From NCBI RefSeq assembly GCF_020091405.1, contig NZ_CP081903.1:3720501-3784500 (forward strand): a DNA stretch of 64,000 nt, given 5' to 3'. Below are positions 8,620 through 18,322 of this stretch, in pieces. Below the pieces are notes generated by a model, which saw only the letters and a list, made by a program, of their open reading frames with translations, did not search any database and was not told where the DNA came from. The translations under genes were made by a program, and so were the position numbers. Every line of letters starts with the position of its first letter. Within the stretch, counting starts at the first letter, position 1. Source of the stretch: Bacteroides cellulosilyticus. Its GTDB lineage: Bacteria; Bacteroidota; Bacteroidia; Bacteroidales; Bacteroidaceae.

Positions 8620-9017
8620 GGGCTTGACTGGATTTGACAGCGGGTAGAAATAGTAAGTAAGCATGCAGTGCGTCGTTGATTTGCACTTTAATCTCAGTCT
8701 TCAAAATTTTATCTGGCGAAAGACAATACGCTCTTGCTGCTTAATCGAATCATAGTAGATCGAGCTTAATCCCGGTACCAGGTGCTGGGACGAGACATCA
8801 CTCGGAAGCTGTTGCTCCGAAGCATTCCGATCCAGTGGTGCAGTTACATCGGGGATAGTTCTTGTCGGCCTTGAGGCGAGAATGAAACTTTAAAGGATAA
8901 GGCAATGGTTGATGGCTTTGGTTCTGCCGTTGCTCGAAAATCTAAGCAAAGATAAGCATGTAGAAAGCTTATGATTTCCTCGTTTGGACGAGGGTTCGAT
9001 TCCCTCCAGGTCCACCA
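8620..9017 (+). ncRNA. ssrA: Transfer-messenger RNA (tmRNA)
   Basis: The 5' end GGGCTTG (8620-8626) pairs with CAGGTCC (9007-9013) to form the acceptor stem, and ACCA follows (9014-9017). The T arm is GAGGG-TTCGATT-CCCTC just before it. The tag reading frame begins at GGC 8715 and ends at TAA 8742-8744, encoding GERQYALAA after the alanine carried by tmRNA. It rescues stalled ribosomes and tags their products for proteolysis. The length is 398 nt, in the usual range for Bacteroidetes. A strong terminator follows. Confidence 0.95.
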
Positions 9018-9060
9018 AAAGAATGAAAGCTCTGAAATAATCAGAGCTTTCATTCTTTTT
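9018..9060 (+). terminator. Terminator of tmRNA
   Basis: A near-perfect 18-bp stem (AAAGAATGAAAGCTCTGA with its complement, loop AATAA) ends in a T run at 9055-9060. It also lies just behind the 3' end of the convergent GH2 gene. Confidence 0.85.
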
Positions 9061-9087
9061 ATCCAGTTTTTTGTCTTCTGAATACTC

Positions 9088-12000
9088 TTATCTATAAACT
9101 TCCTTCAATAGATTCAGTAGCAACTGTTGTCCTACCACATTAGCCCGGTTTTCACTTTTCGTATTGAATGTATTCATAGATTCATTCATACCATCCAAAT
9201 CGACAGGTGCGGTATACTCCTTGATTCCTTTGATACAGGCAGGGATATCCAGCGTAGTGATAATTACTTTTCCACTTCCTGCCGGTATCACCTGTAAGGC
9301 TGAATATACCTCTTTCTTATGGTCGGAAACACAGCCTACAAGTGTCTCACCATTGAAACACCGCAAACCGATACGACGCCGGTTGTACGTGGCAAAGCAT
9401 TGATATTCCCAGTTGAAAGCACTATTTGCCGGCAGGTTCATAAAGATAGGATGCTCCCGGTTGAAGAAATTACCTCCATACCATGATTTACCCAGAATCT
9501 TCGAACCACGATAGTCCAGTACCTCTTTATCTGCCAGGAATTCTGCCCAACGTTCCGGATTGTCTACAATAATCAGAGTATGTCCTTTATATACCCATTC
9601 CATGATGTCGCTCATGCCACTGCCCCATTGCGTAGGTTCATAAGCGCCGACCAGCAGATAATCTCCTTCAGGGGTGCCACCTTTGTAAACCGGAACCTCC
9701 ATGCCGACACCACGTAAGAAGTTTACCAGAGCTCCCGTCGTATCGGCTACACTGCCCCGTGTTGTGATGCCTTTCGTATTCAGTTCAACCGCAAACAACA
9801 GATCATCTCCCTTTACCAATTCTGTTTTACCTTTCAGTAAGGAAGCTTCTATACGGGTATAACCTTTACTCTTCGGTATAAATGCCCAACCGCTTTGCAG
9901 GCATTGACCGTAGTTATTTCCACCTTTCACTGTCACCCGTTCCTTATGACTGGCCACTACGTTTCCACTTTCATCTTTGGCTACCAGATTCAGTATATAA
10001 GAACCTTTCAGATTCTTTTCGTTCACAATGTAAGTGTCTACCAACGTTGTATCTCCTGTACTCACTACCTTGCGGTTCATTTTGACAGCCAGATAAAGAG
10101 GAGCATTGTAGCGGGCCATGACTTCCGGATCTCCTTTCGGGAAACGATAATTGTCGACGATGCCCGAATGATTCTCAAGTTTCATACTTTCCCAACCATT
10201 TACGGCATACGCATCTACTGTATTACTGATCCGTATATTCTCTATGATCCTTCCCTGATAATAGAAAGAAACATTTCCCATGGAACGCGTCAGGTCATCC
10301 ACTGTGGGGAAAGCTTTGTCGAACCCTTTCTCTTTCAGAAAACGGTCGTAGGCGTCATACCATTGCAGATAATCGTCCGCTTCCCAACTATTCATCTTGC
10401 CGCTTTTCAGGATATCTTCGCGGATGAGTTGCAGGCGTGGAGGAGTACCGATTGCCCCGTCTTCACCCCAGTATACAATTTCTTTCTTATGATCGGAGAA
10501 ACGGTGATAGTTATCTTTACTCAGATATAAGTTGTCATGATAACATCCGGGACCGCCTGCGTGATGCCGGTCATACCATCCATAGTCGTAGAAGGTAGTG
10601 TCATAAGGCATCAGATGCAGTTTGAAACGCGTGTTGTGTTCCTCTGCCGGATTTTCTCCGTTGCTTGAATTATAAGTCAGGATGCGGGTAGGGTCCAAAG
10701 CATGTGCCATGCGCATCTGGTCATAATCTTGAGTCTGGGGATAAGCGCCACGTTCATTATGCAGATTGTAGATGATGAGTGACGGATGGTTACGGTCCCG
10801 CTTTATCATGCGTGCCAGTTTCTCGTTGCGGTAGGCAAAATAGAAATTACTCTGCTTGTCGTTGTCATTGAAGTTTTTGATGGGGTACTGATTACCTCCG
10901 GGTTCTTCAAAATAGAGTAATCCCAATTCATCAGCATAGTCCAGAATGTTGGTTTGCCCGATATTCCGGTGAAAGTTCAGCATGTTTAATCCCAGTTCTT
11001 TGGCAATCGTAATTTGCCGTTTGGCCAGTTCATCGGAAGGAGTGATACCATTATAAGGCCAGAATCCCCACGAGATAGCTGTCCGTAATACGATTCGTTT
11101 GCCGTTCAGGAAGAATTGCCGGTCTCCTTTTATATCTTTTATTTCGAACCAACGGAAACCGAAACGCTCAGTTACGGCATCGTCGTTCAGAGAAATTCTC
11201 AGGTCATAGAGACGGGGCGAGTCTACACTCCATAAGTGCGCATTGGGCACTTTGATTTGATAAGTTTGCAGGTTCTCACCTTCTTTCAGCGATTCCAGGC
11301 GGATATTCTTGCGGTATACGGTCTGTCCGTTGGGATGTTCTTTGATTTCCAGACATAGTTCCTTGTTTGTGACAGAAGCTCCGGTTTCATTGGCTGCCCT
11401 GACTTCTACTTCAATGGTATGCGGTTCCGGTTGGTTTTTGATAAATACATCTTTCACATAAAGCTTTCCGGTAGCTTCCAGTTCCACTTTTCCCGTAATA
11501 CCACCGAAGCCGTGTGAGGGATTGGTGCGATATACTCCCCAGGTATAAACCTGTGAGTCTTTCCAATTGAAGTTCCCGTTAGGATCTGTAATCCGGAAAG
11601 TGATTACATTCTTCTTGCCCGGTTCTATAAAAGGAGTGATGTCGATGGAGAAAGGAGTACTGTTCACTAAATCATATCCTGCCAGTTGATGGTTGACAAA
11701 TATTTCAGCGCGGAACCTCACGGAGCCGATCTTCATTGCAATCCGCCTGTCTTTCCATTCGGCAGGAATGTCTACTTCAGTTTCAAACCAGGAAACTCCC
11801 GTATAGTTTCCTGTCACTCCGAATGTCTGTCCGTTCCATCCCCACAGGTGCTCTTCTACTGTGGCAGGCAGATTGATACCTGTTTTATCGGGATGTTTCA
11901 ATAATTGCCAGCCCCCTGTCGGAGTGTTTGCAGGCAATGCTTTGATATCTACCGGTGGAAGATATAACTCATCATTCTGCCAGGCAGCTGCACGGTCTAA

Positions 12001-12111
12001 GGTGATGTTCCACGGGTGGGAGGACAAGTCGAGGTTTACTCTTTCCTGAGAGGAGCCGATGAAAATGTTCAGGGCTGCTCCCGCAATGAATAACAGGGAT
12101 TTTCGGTTCAT
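9088..12111 (-). CDS. Secreted GH2-family glycoside hydrolase
   Basis: This 1007-residue protein has a Sec signal (MNRKSLLFIAGAALNIFIGS), a GH2 sugar-binding domain (WFETEVDIPAEWKDRRIAMKIG, then FVNHQLAGYDLVNSTPFSID), an immunoglobulin-like domain and a TIM barrel. The acid/base Glu is in IYNLHNERG (about residue 452) and the likely nucleophile Glu in VYWGEDG (about residue 550). A ~300-residue extension follows the barrel. It probably acts on beta-galactoside or a related side chain of pectin, as suggested by the adjacent pectin methylesterase; the substrate is not proven. It starts 70 bp after the CE8 gene on the same strand, so the two form an operon. Confidence 0.83.
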   Translation of the reverse strand: MNRKSLLFIAGAALNIFIGSSQERVNLDLSSHPWNITLDRAAAWQNDELYLPPVDIKALPANTPTGGWQLLKHPDKTGINLPATVEEHLWGWNGQTFGVTGNYTGVSWFETEVDIPAEWKDRRIAMKIGSVRFRAEIFVNHQLAGYDLVNSTPFSIDITPFIEPGKKNVITFRITDPNGNFNWKDSQVYTWGVYRTNPSHGFGGITGKVELEATGKLYVKDVFIKNQPEPHTIEVEVRAANETGASVTNKELCLEIKEHPNGQTVYRKNIRLESLKEGENLQTYQIKVPNAHLWSVDSPRLYDLRISLNDDAVTERFGFRWFEIKDIKGDRQFFLNGKRIVLRTAISWGFWPYNGITPSDELAKRQITIAKELGLNMLNFHRNIGQTNILDYADELGLLYFEEPGGNQYPIKNFNDNDKQSNFYFAYRNEKLARMIKRDRNHPSLIIYNLHNERGAYPQTQDYDQMRMAHALDPTRILTYNSSNGENPAEEHNTRFKLHLMPYDTTFYDYGWYDRHHAGGPGCYHDNLYLSKDNYHRFSDHKKEIVYWGEDGAIGTPPRLQLIREDILKSGKMNSWEADDYLQWYDAYDRFLKEKGFDKAFPTVDDLTRSMGNVSFYYQGRIIENIRISNTVDAYAVNGWESMKLENHSGIVDNYRFPKGDPEVMARYNAPLYLAVKMNRKVVSTGDTTLVDTYIVNEKNLKGSYILNLVAKDESGNVVASHKERVTVKGGNNYGQCLQSGWAFIPKSKGYTRIEASLLKGKTELVKGDDLLFAVELNTKGITTRGSVADTTGALVNFLRGVGMEVPVYKGGTPEGDYLLVGAYEPTQWGSGMSDIMEWVYKGHTLIIVDNPERWAEFLADKEVLDYRGSKILGKSWYGGNFFNREHPIFMNLPANSAFNWEYQCFATYNRRRIGLRCFNGETLVGCVSDHKKEVYSALQVIPAGSGKVIITTLDIPACIKGIKEYTAPVDLDGMNESMNTFNTKSENRANVVGQQLLLNLLKEVYR

Positions 12112-12181
12112 ATTATATAATAGGTGTAAGTGATTCGTCTTTTTGAGAAGGCTTCTGCCTTACTATCGCGCGATGCGCTCG

Positions 12182-13714
12182 CTATTTCAAATAACTGAAA
12201 GGTTTCCATCCTTTCAATACGAACGTCGGATTCATATAATCCGCAATGAGGGCTGCGTCTTTTTGCGCATCCAGTTGGCGTGAATAGGCATGGCGTTGTG
12301 ATACATCCACCGGTTTGCCTGTTTCCATATCGCAAGTGTTGAACTCATACATCTGGGAACTTTTCTCACCAATAGCACTCCACCCTTGTGGGATAATATT
12401 TTTCACCTTACAGTTGATTACCACAAACTCTGCGTCCGGGTAAGCGGTTCCGTGATTACTCTTGGTGCGTCCGTAGTCGGCCTTCTTTCCGTCGGGGGCG
12501 GCAAAAGTACATTCTACAAAGATATTACCATGATTTCCCGCTGTGTTTCTTACCCAGGAGAATGCTCCTCCGTTGTTGCGGAAGTTACTGCGGTAGGCAA
12601 ACAGACTGCCACGTCCCAGGATGGTGTCACCACCTCCGTCCAGCTCACACGACTCCATATAGATTGTTCCGTTTGCCTGTAGTGCATCTCCGGAACCGAT
12701 GATGTGTACACTGTAGAGGGCAATACGTTCACCGTTCAGTAGCAGACCTTCAGCTTGTCCATGCAGATCGGTAGCTATGGTCAGGTCTTCCAGCTGGATG
12801 TCGCTGCAATTATCCAGCATGAAAGCGGCTCTTCTGGACGGGAATGTGCCCGGCCATTCGTTGGTTTTCACTGTCAGGGGATGAGGATTGAAAACTTCGT
12901 TATTGGCATAGTGTACCCGGGTCCGCTCCATTCCTGCACCTTTAATCTTTACATTTGTTTTGTTCCGGGCATATACCAGTTCTTCGTAGTCACCGGCTTG
13001 TATCAGAATTACGGTTTGTTTCTGACTGAAATCGGGAATAAAGTCGAGTGCTCCTTGTACGGTGTTGAAATCACCTTGTCCGGTTGCATCTACAATCAGT
13101 GTGTCTGTAGAAGCGGGAGCGGAGTCTTTAGTTTTGAAACTCCAGTTATGCTCTTTACTGATACCGTGGAAACTGTGGTCGGGTAAAGTCAGAACACCTT
13201 CGTCTATGGTGACATAATAACTATGGTTATAGTCGAGCATATTGTTGTGCAGATAGATGGTTGCCGTCGAATCGCGCACGATGATGGGATGGAAATGAAA
13301 CGCATCTGTAAATCCACCGATGATGTTCAGCTGGTAATCGGGTGGGGTAGGCTCTGCCGTACCTGAAGGGGTACCGGGGCGGGTATCTCTGTTGGTAGGC
13401 ATGTGGGTGCGTGTATAGTCGTAAGGTATCTTGGTGTAATCACATTCCGGTCCATACGTACGGCTTTCGGTAGGTCCGGGAGGAATACTCAGATCCAGGC
13501 TGTCTACTATCTGGTGTGACATCGCATCATAAATGCGTATCATTCCGGAGTCACCTACTATGGGGGTGTCCGCGAAAGCCAGTACCAGATGGGTATCCGG
13601 ATTTACATTTTTTGCACCGGCAGCCGGAAACAGTTCGGCGTTTGGTGATACAGGTTGGTTGCAGGCCGACAGAAAAGGCAGTACAGCCAGCATAACAAAC
13701 AAAGGTTTCATCAT
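12182..13714 (-). CDS. CE8 pectin methylesterase lipoprotein with Ig-like N-terminus
   Basis: A lipoprotein signal (MMKPLFVMLAVLPFLSAC) is followed by an Ig-like domain (residues ~25-160; PAAGAKNVNPDTHLVLAF) and a right-handed beta-helix esterase (residues ~185-490) that opens with VDATGQGDFNTVQGALDFI, the classical CE8 start. The catalytic region reads GSGDALQANG (about 340) and GGGDTILGRGS (about 361). This keeps both Asp residues of the CE8 pair, but with ILG in place of the usual FIFG. The enzyme should remove methyl groups from homogalacturonan at the cell surface. The promoter is at 13760-13767, in the gap behind the hybrid regulator gene. Confidence 0.82.
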   Translation of the reverse strand: MMKPLFVMLAVLPFLSACNQPVSPNAELFPAAGAKNVNPDTHLVLAFADTPIVGDSGMIRIYDAMSHQIVDSLDLSIPPGPTESRTYGPECDYTKIPYDYTRTHMPTNRDTRPGTPSGTAEPTPPDYQLNIIGGFTDAFHFHPIIVRDSTATIYLHNNMLDYNHSYYVTIDEGVLTLPDHSFHGISKEHNWSFKTKDSAPASTDTLIVDATGQGDFNTVQGALDFIPDFSQKQTVILIQAGDYEELVYARNKTNVKIKGAGMERTRVHYANNEVFNPHPLTVKTNEWPGTFPSRRAAFMLDNCSDIQLEDLTIATDLHGQAEGLLLNGERIALYSVHIIGSGDALQANGTIYMESCELDGGGDTILGRGSLFAYRSNFRNNGGAFSWVRNTAGNHGNIFVECTFAAPDGKKADYGRTKSNHGTAYPDAEFVVINCKVKNIIPQGWSAIGEKSSQMYEFNTCDMETGKPVDVSQRHAYSRQLDAQKDAALIADYMNPTFVLKGWKPFSYLK

Positions 13715-13759
13715 TGTTATCTCTTAATTTAGTAGTTCTTTGGGAAATTATATAGAGTG

Positions 13760-13767
13760 CAAATATA
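13760..13767 (-). promoter_or_regulatory. -7 element of the CE8-GH2 operon
   Basis: On the minus strand it reads TAtaTTTG, 45 bp upstream of the CE8 start. Confidence 0.55.
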
Positions 13768-13809
13768 GGCCATCCTCCCAATTTCGTTTTATAATATCTG
13801 TGCGATTCA

Positions 13810-16800
13810 TTACAATTTCAGTTCATCAGGATGTTTTTTCAGTTTATATTCTTTGGGAGTACAATTCATGGTCTCTTTAAACACTTTGCTGAAATACTGG
13901 GGAGTTGCAAATCCACTCATATATCCCACTTCGGAAACTGTATATTGATCTTGTTCCAATAACTGAACGGCCCGTTTTATGCGCATACTTTTCATGAAGT
14001 CTACAGGTGAAACTCCCATCAGGGATTTCATTTTCCGATAGAATACTGTACGGCTCATTCCCATAGCTTCAGCCAGGTCGTCTATCTTGAAGTCCGGATT
14101 ATGAATGTTTTCTTCTATACTCTGAAGTATATTCCGGATAAAGTCATCATCAAAATGAGTTACCTGAGGAGTGGCAGATTCTATCTGGTCTGTTATATTC
14201 GTTATTTTTTCTCTCTTTATTTTAGAGGTGTAATAATCATATAGCATTTGCCGCTGCTTGAGCAGGGAGTCTACTTTCGCTTTCAGATAGGTGGAACTGA
14301 AAGGTTTGGTAATATATTCGTCCGCACCATACTCCAATCCCTGAATCTGATCGCTTAATGAAGACTTGGCTGATAATAGAATAACGGGGATATGACAGAT
14401 GTTGCTGTTTGCTTTTACTCTTTTCAAGAACTCTATTCCATCCATTTCGGGCATCATAATATCACTGATCACGATATCCGGCATTTCAGCCAGGGCTTTA
14501 TCTAATCCTTGCTTTCCATTTTCCGCTTCAAAAACCACATAATCTTTGCTTAGCACATTGCATATAAAATGACGTAGTTCTTCATTATCTTCAATAATCA
14601 GAATCCGGGTTTCTTTATCTTCATCTTCCATGAGGTTTCCGTCATTCTCTCTCTGCAATTCAGAATTCTCACTGTCATTCAGGATAAATTCTACATTGCT
14701 GTCTGCACTGAAGGTCTCATAGTTTCCTGGCAACCTGACGGAAAAGGTACTGCCTTCGCCTAATTTACTGTCTACTTTTATGGTGCCATGCAGCAGGTTC
14801 AGCAATTCTTTCACCAGAGACAGTCCAATGCCTGTCGAGAGGTTCGGATCAGCCTCGTCTAAAGTTTCAAAACGAGTGAACAGTTGATTGATCTTTTGGG
14901 CATTAATACCACGTCCTTCATCTTTTACCTGTAAGTACAGGTGATCTTGTTCGCCGGTTACGGATAAGATTATCCTTTTCTCATTGGATGTATATTTGAA
15001 TGCATTGGATAACAGATTAAAGAGAATCTTCTCCAGTTTATCCACATCTGTGTACATCACGAAAGAATTGAGATTGCAGTGTAACTGGAATTCTATATGT
15101 CGTTTGTGGGCCATGGAAGTGAAATTCTCATAGATTTTCATTATCAAAGGAATCACATCCAACTGTTCTACCATCACTTTCATCTTATCATTCTGTATCT
15201 TACGAAAATCCAGTATCTGATTGATTAGCCGTAGCATTCTGTCTGTATTTCTTTTGGCAACCTGCATGTTCTCCAGGCCTGCGTCAGATAGTTTCTCATT
15301 ACTGATGACTTCATCTATCGGACTGGCTATCAGTGTAAGTGGAGTGCGAAGCTCGTGAGAAATATCAGTGAAAAAGCGTAGCTTCAGATTGGAAAGCTGT
15401 TGTTCGAAATCTACTCTGCGCTGCAAATTAGTGATGCGGATTACGATATATATTACGATGAGCAGTACAGCAATACCTATGGCAATATAGAGCAATATCG
15501 CCCAGATTGTTTCGAAAAAGGTGGGTTCGATATGTATGGGTAAAGAAGTTACGTTATCTACCCATACTCCATCCCCGTTAGTCGATTTTACCTGAAACAG
15601 ATAATCGCCTGCCGGTATATTTACCAGACTGGCTGAATGACTGTTTCCCAATTCAATCCACTGGTCATTCAATCCCTGAATGCGGTATGCATATTTTATG
15701 GCCGGAGAGTTTACGTAATCCAGAGCGGCGAATGTAATGGTGAAGTTCCGTTCGTCTGCCTTTAAGGATTGTATTTCTGTACTATTGAATACTTCTTGCC
15801 GGCGGGATGTATTATTTAGATAAATATCCAAATGCGAGAATACGATGGGAGGTACAAAATCGCTCTTATACAAGTCTTTGGGAGTAACACATAATGCACC
15901 GAATTCCGAACCGAATATTAACTTCCCGGAAGAACATAAAACGGGCTTTGTCTCAGCCATTTGTATCTGATCGTTGTACTCTTCCAGCAGATTCATATCG
16001 GCATCCAATTTTGATAATTTATTCTCTGAAGCAATCCATAGATTGCCTTCGGAGTCTTCGATTGCTGAAAGGGATAAATCGGGTACTTGCCCATTCGTCG
16101 CGTTATAATGTTTGAAAGCCAGCTTTTCGGATAGTCTGCTACTGTCATCCAACAGATTAATTCCTCCGCTCAGTGTTATGACCAATAATTTGCCATTATG
16201 GGTTTGGGTAATATTCAGTACGTCATTGTTGCTCAAACTGGAATAGCGTTCCTCACAAACGTTATGGTAAAAGCGAATGGCTTCCGGTCTTGCAAAATCA
16301 GAGGAGCAAGAGAGCAGCCCTCCTGTGGTCCCAATCAGGATAACTCCATTATCTGCCTCGTACAGGCAACGTACTTTCTCACATACATGAATCGGGTAGT
16401 TATTGAGAATATTTCCGGAGTGAATGAAACGCAGACCGGCACTTTCCGGTAAATGCTCTATCAGGTTGAGGCCTCCTCCAAAAGTTCCTATCCATATACG
16501 TCCTGCTGAGTCTTGCAAAATGGAGTAGATGGAATTGGAAGATATACTATACGGATTGTTTTTATCCGATAGGTGATGGGTAATCCGGTAACTGTTGTCT
16601 CTTTCGGGACGCAATAGATAAAGCCCGTTGTCTTTGGTTCCCAACCAGATGTTATGTTCTTTATCTTCGTAGATGCAATATACATCTATATTGAAGGTAA
16701 CGGTAGGATCAGGTACTATTTTGCCTTCCCTTGAAAGATTTCCAATCCATTGTCCCGACGGATCGTAGAGACATACGTTGCTCGATTGCTTTTTGTGATT

Positions 16801-18114
16801 GCGTTTCCACCCCACCCACAAGCGCTTCTGATGATCTTCCATCAAAGCACGTGCTTCTTTATGGCTGTCGAATCTATATTCGAATTTCTTCCGGTGGAAT
16901 GATAGGTATCCAAACCCATCTCCTTTGGTATACCACAGATTCTGATGACGGTCGATAACATAACTGAAGGCCTGGAATGAAACAGGCTTCCGCATTCCCA
17001 TTTCATAAGTAGATGCCTGCTCTAAGCAACGGTTTACCGGATTGTAAAAGCATAACTCACCTCCTGCGGGTTTGAGCCAGATACAACCATATTCGTCTTC
17101 ATGCACAAAAGTACAAGGTTTATAGAAAGGGACTTCCGAGTATCTGGGATAATTCAATAAAGTGGCGGTTTCATTCTTCTTATCTAATAGGATTACTCCA
17201 TCGTTGGCACCCAGTAGCCATAGATTCCCCTTTTTGTCCTCAAATACGTCTGAATCTATTTCTATGGGCATTTCATGGACTGTGAATTTTTCATTTGCCG
17301 GATCGTAAAGTATAATGCTCCTATTCTGCAGAATTACAATTTTATTATCCGCTAAACTTTTTAATCCTGTGATCTCTGATATCGGTTGTTCGGGAACACA
17401 TGGCAATACATCCTGGCTTTGAGTATCATACCGGGTGAAGAAGCCTTTGGAAGTGGCCAGATAAATTCCACCGGGAACTTCCACCATAAATTCGAAAGGC
17501 ATTAGATTAGATATGCTTTTCTGACCTACAATAAGAGCGCCTTTGTTAGTCAGAATCCATTCATCCCCCTCCTTATCTTGGGTAATGCCATAGATCGTGT
17601 CTCTTTCATTTCTTCCGGAATATAACTCGACGGACTCTGTCGCCGGAAACTTATTTTCATCTATGCGATACAGTTCATTCTGCATACCGACGGCCCAGGT
17701 AATCCCATTTCCCAATGCATACAATTTGTTAACTGAATTGGTGAGACTTTTGTTGAAAAGGAAAGGGTCCTGGTATTCGTATGTCCGGGTATTGAATAAG
17801 TAACAGCGTTTATCATAAGTCAGGCACCAGATGTTATTCAACGAACTCTTTTTAATTTTGGTAAAGCGATGATTGCTTATGCGGATAGGACTTTCCGGGT
17901 AAGTTTTATAATTATAGAATGAGTATCCGTCGAAACGTTCCAATCCGTTCCAGGTAGACATCCATATATAGCCATTATCATCCTGGATAAAATTATGGAC
18001 GCTTTTTTGAGACAATCCGTCTTGCACTGAATAGTGCTTCATATTGATCAGACTTTGTCCGAACAACATAGGGGCGAATAAATAGAGTAGTATGGTGATG
18101 ACCTGCTTTAACAT
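13810..18114 (-). CDS. Hybrid two-component system regulator of pectin genes
   Basis: At 1434 residues this has every part of a Bacteroides HTCS: Sec signal, periplasmic sensor of Reg_prop repeats (about 25-745; repeated GLSQKSVHNFIQDDNGYIW and GNLWIAS motifs), Y_Y_Y domain (about 765-850), one membrane helix (about 868-892), HisKA with phospho-accepting His in FTDISHELRTPL (about 920), HATPase (DEGRGIN about 1064; GIGLSLVKEL about 1096), receiver domain (IIEDNEEL; phospho-Asp in ISDIMMPEMDG about 1214) and a C-terminal AraC helix-turn-helix (about 1340-1420). It should sense a pectin oligosaccharide in the periplasm and switch on the flanking CE8-GH2, PL10-CE8 and propeller glycosidase genes. 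The ligand is unknown. Confidence 0.92.
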   Translation of the reverse strand: MLKQVITILLYLFAPMLFGQSLINMKHYSVQDGLSQKSVHNFIQDDNGYIWMSTWNGLERFDGYSFYNYKTYPESPIRISNHRFTKIKKSSLNNIWCLTYDKRCYLFNTRTYEYQDPFLFNKSLTNSVNKLYALGNGITWAVGMQNELYRIDENKFPATESVELYSGRNERDTIYGITQDKEGDEWILTNKGALIVGQKSISNLMPFEFMVEVPGGIYLATSKGFFTRYDTQSQDVLPCVPEQPISEITGLKSLADNKIVILQNRSIILYDPANEKFTVHEMPIEIDSDVFEDKKGNLWLLGANDGVILLDKKNETATLLNYPRYSEVPFYKPCTFVHEDEYGCIWLKPAGGELCFYNPVNRCLEQASTYEMGMRKPVSFQAFSYVIDRHQNLWYTKGDGFGYLSFHRKKFEYRFDSHKEARALMEDHQKRLWVGWKRNHKKQSSNVCLYDPSGQWIGNLSREGKIVPDPTVTFNIDVYCIYEDKEHNIWLGTKDNGLYLLRPERDNSYRITHHLSDKNNPYSISSNSIYSILQDSAGRIWIGTFGGGLNLIEHLPESAGLRFIHSGNILNNYPIHVCEKVRCLYEADNGVILIGTTGGLLSCSSDFARPEAIRFYHNVCEERYSSLSNNDVLNITQTHNGKLLVITLSGGINLLDDSSRLSEKLAFKHYNATNGQVPDLSLSAIEDSEGNLWIASENKLSKLDADMNLLEEYNDQIQMAETKPVLCSSGKLIFGSEFGALCVTPKDLYKSDFVPPIVFSHLDIYLNNTSRRQEVFNSTEIQSLKADERNFTITFAALDYVNSPAIKYAYRIQGLNDQWIELGNSHSASLVNIPAGDYLFQVKSTNGDGVWVDNVTSLPIHIEPTFFETIWAILLYIAIGIAVLLIVIYIVIRITNLQRRVDFEQQLSNLKLRFFTDISHELRTPLTLIASPIDEVISNEKLSDAGLENMQVAKRNTDRMLRLINQILDFRKIQNDKMKVMVEQLDVIPLIMKIYENFTSMAHKRHIEFQLHCNLNSFVMYTDVDKLEKILFNLLSNAFKYTSNEKRIILSVTGEQDHLYLQVKDEGRGINAQKINQLFTRFETLDEADPNLSTGIGLSLVKELLNLLHGTIKVDSKLGEGSTFSVRLPGNYETFSADSNVEFILNDSENSELQRENDGNLMEDEDKETRILIIEDNEELRHFICNVLSKDYVVFEAENGKQGLDKALAEMPDIVISDIMMPEMDGIEFLKRVKANSNICHIPVILLSAKSSLSDQIQGLEYGADEYITKPFSSTYLKAKVDSLLKQRQMLYDYYTSKIKREKITNITDQIESATPQVTHFDDDFIRNILQSIEENIHNPDFKIDDLAEAMGMSRTVFYRKMKSLMGVSPVDFMKSMRIKRAVQLLEQDQYTVSEVGYMSGFATPQYFSKVFKETMNCTPKEYKLKKHPDELKL

Positions 18115-18322
18115 AGTATCTGTATTTTTCTGTCATACAAATATCGGGAAAAGATATCAGATACCAATAAACTGATGATTTATTGCAATGATTAAACCTG
18201 AAATTATAAAAAGAATACCCTATGTTCAGAATTTATAAAGGAAAAGCTGAATATTATAATTCGATGTTTTATGAAATGCCTTCTTTTGCAAAGAATTATC
18301 TAACAAAATAAAAACAGGAATC

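Noticed and set aside
8844..9053. A 69-residue frame on the minus strand reading WWTWRESNPRP
   Set aside because: It is antisense to the 3' end of tmRNA; this peptide is a well-known false protein from tRNA-like ends.
9895..10530. A 211-residue frame on the plus strand
   Set aside because: It is antisense to the GH2 gene and shows no domain or promoter.
12108..12335. A 75-residue frame on the minus strand after the CE8 gene
   Set aside because: It overlaps the CE8 coding end in another frame and has no support of its own.
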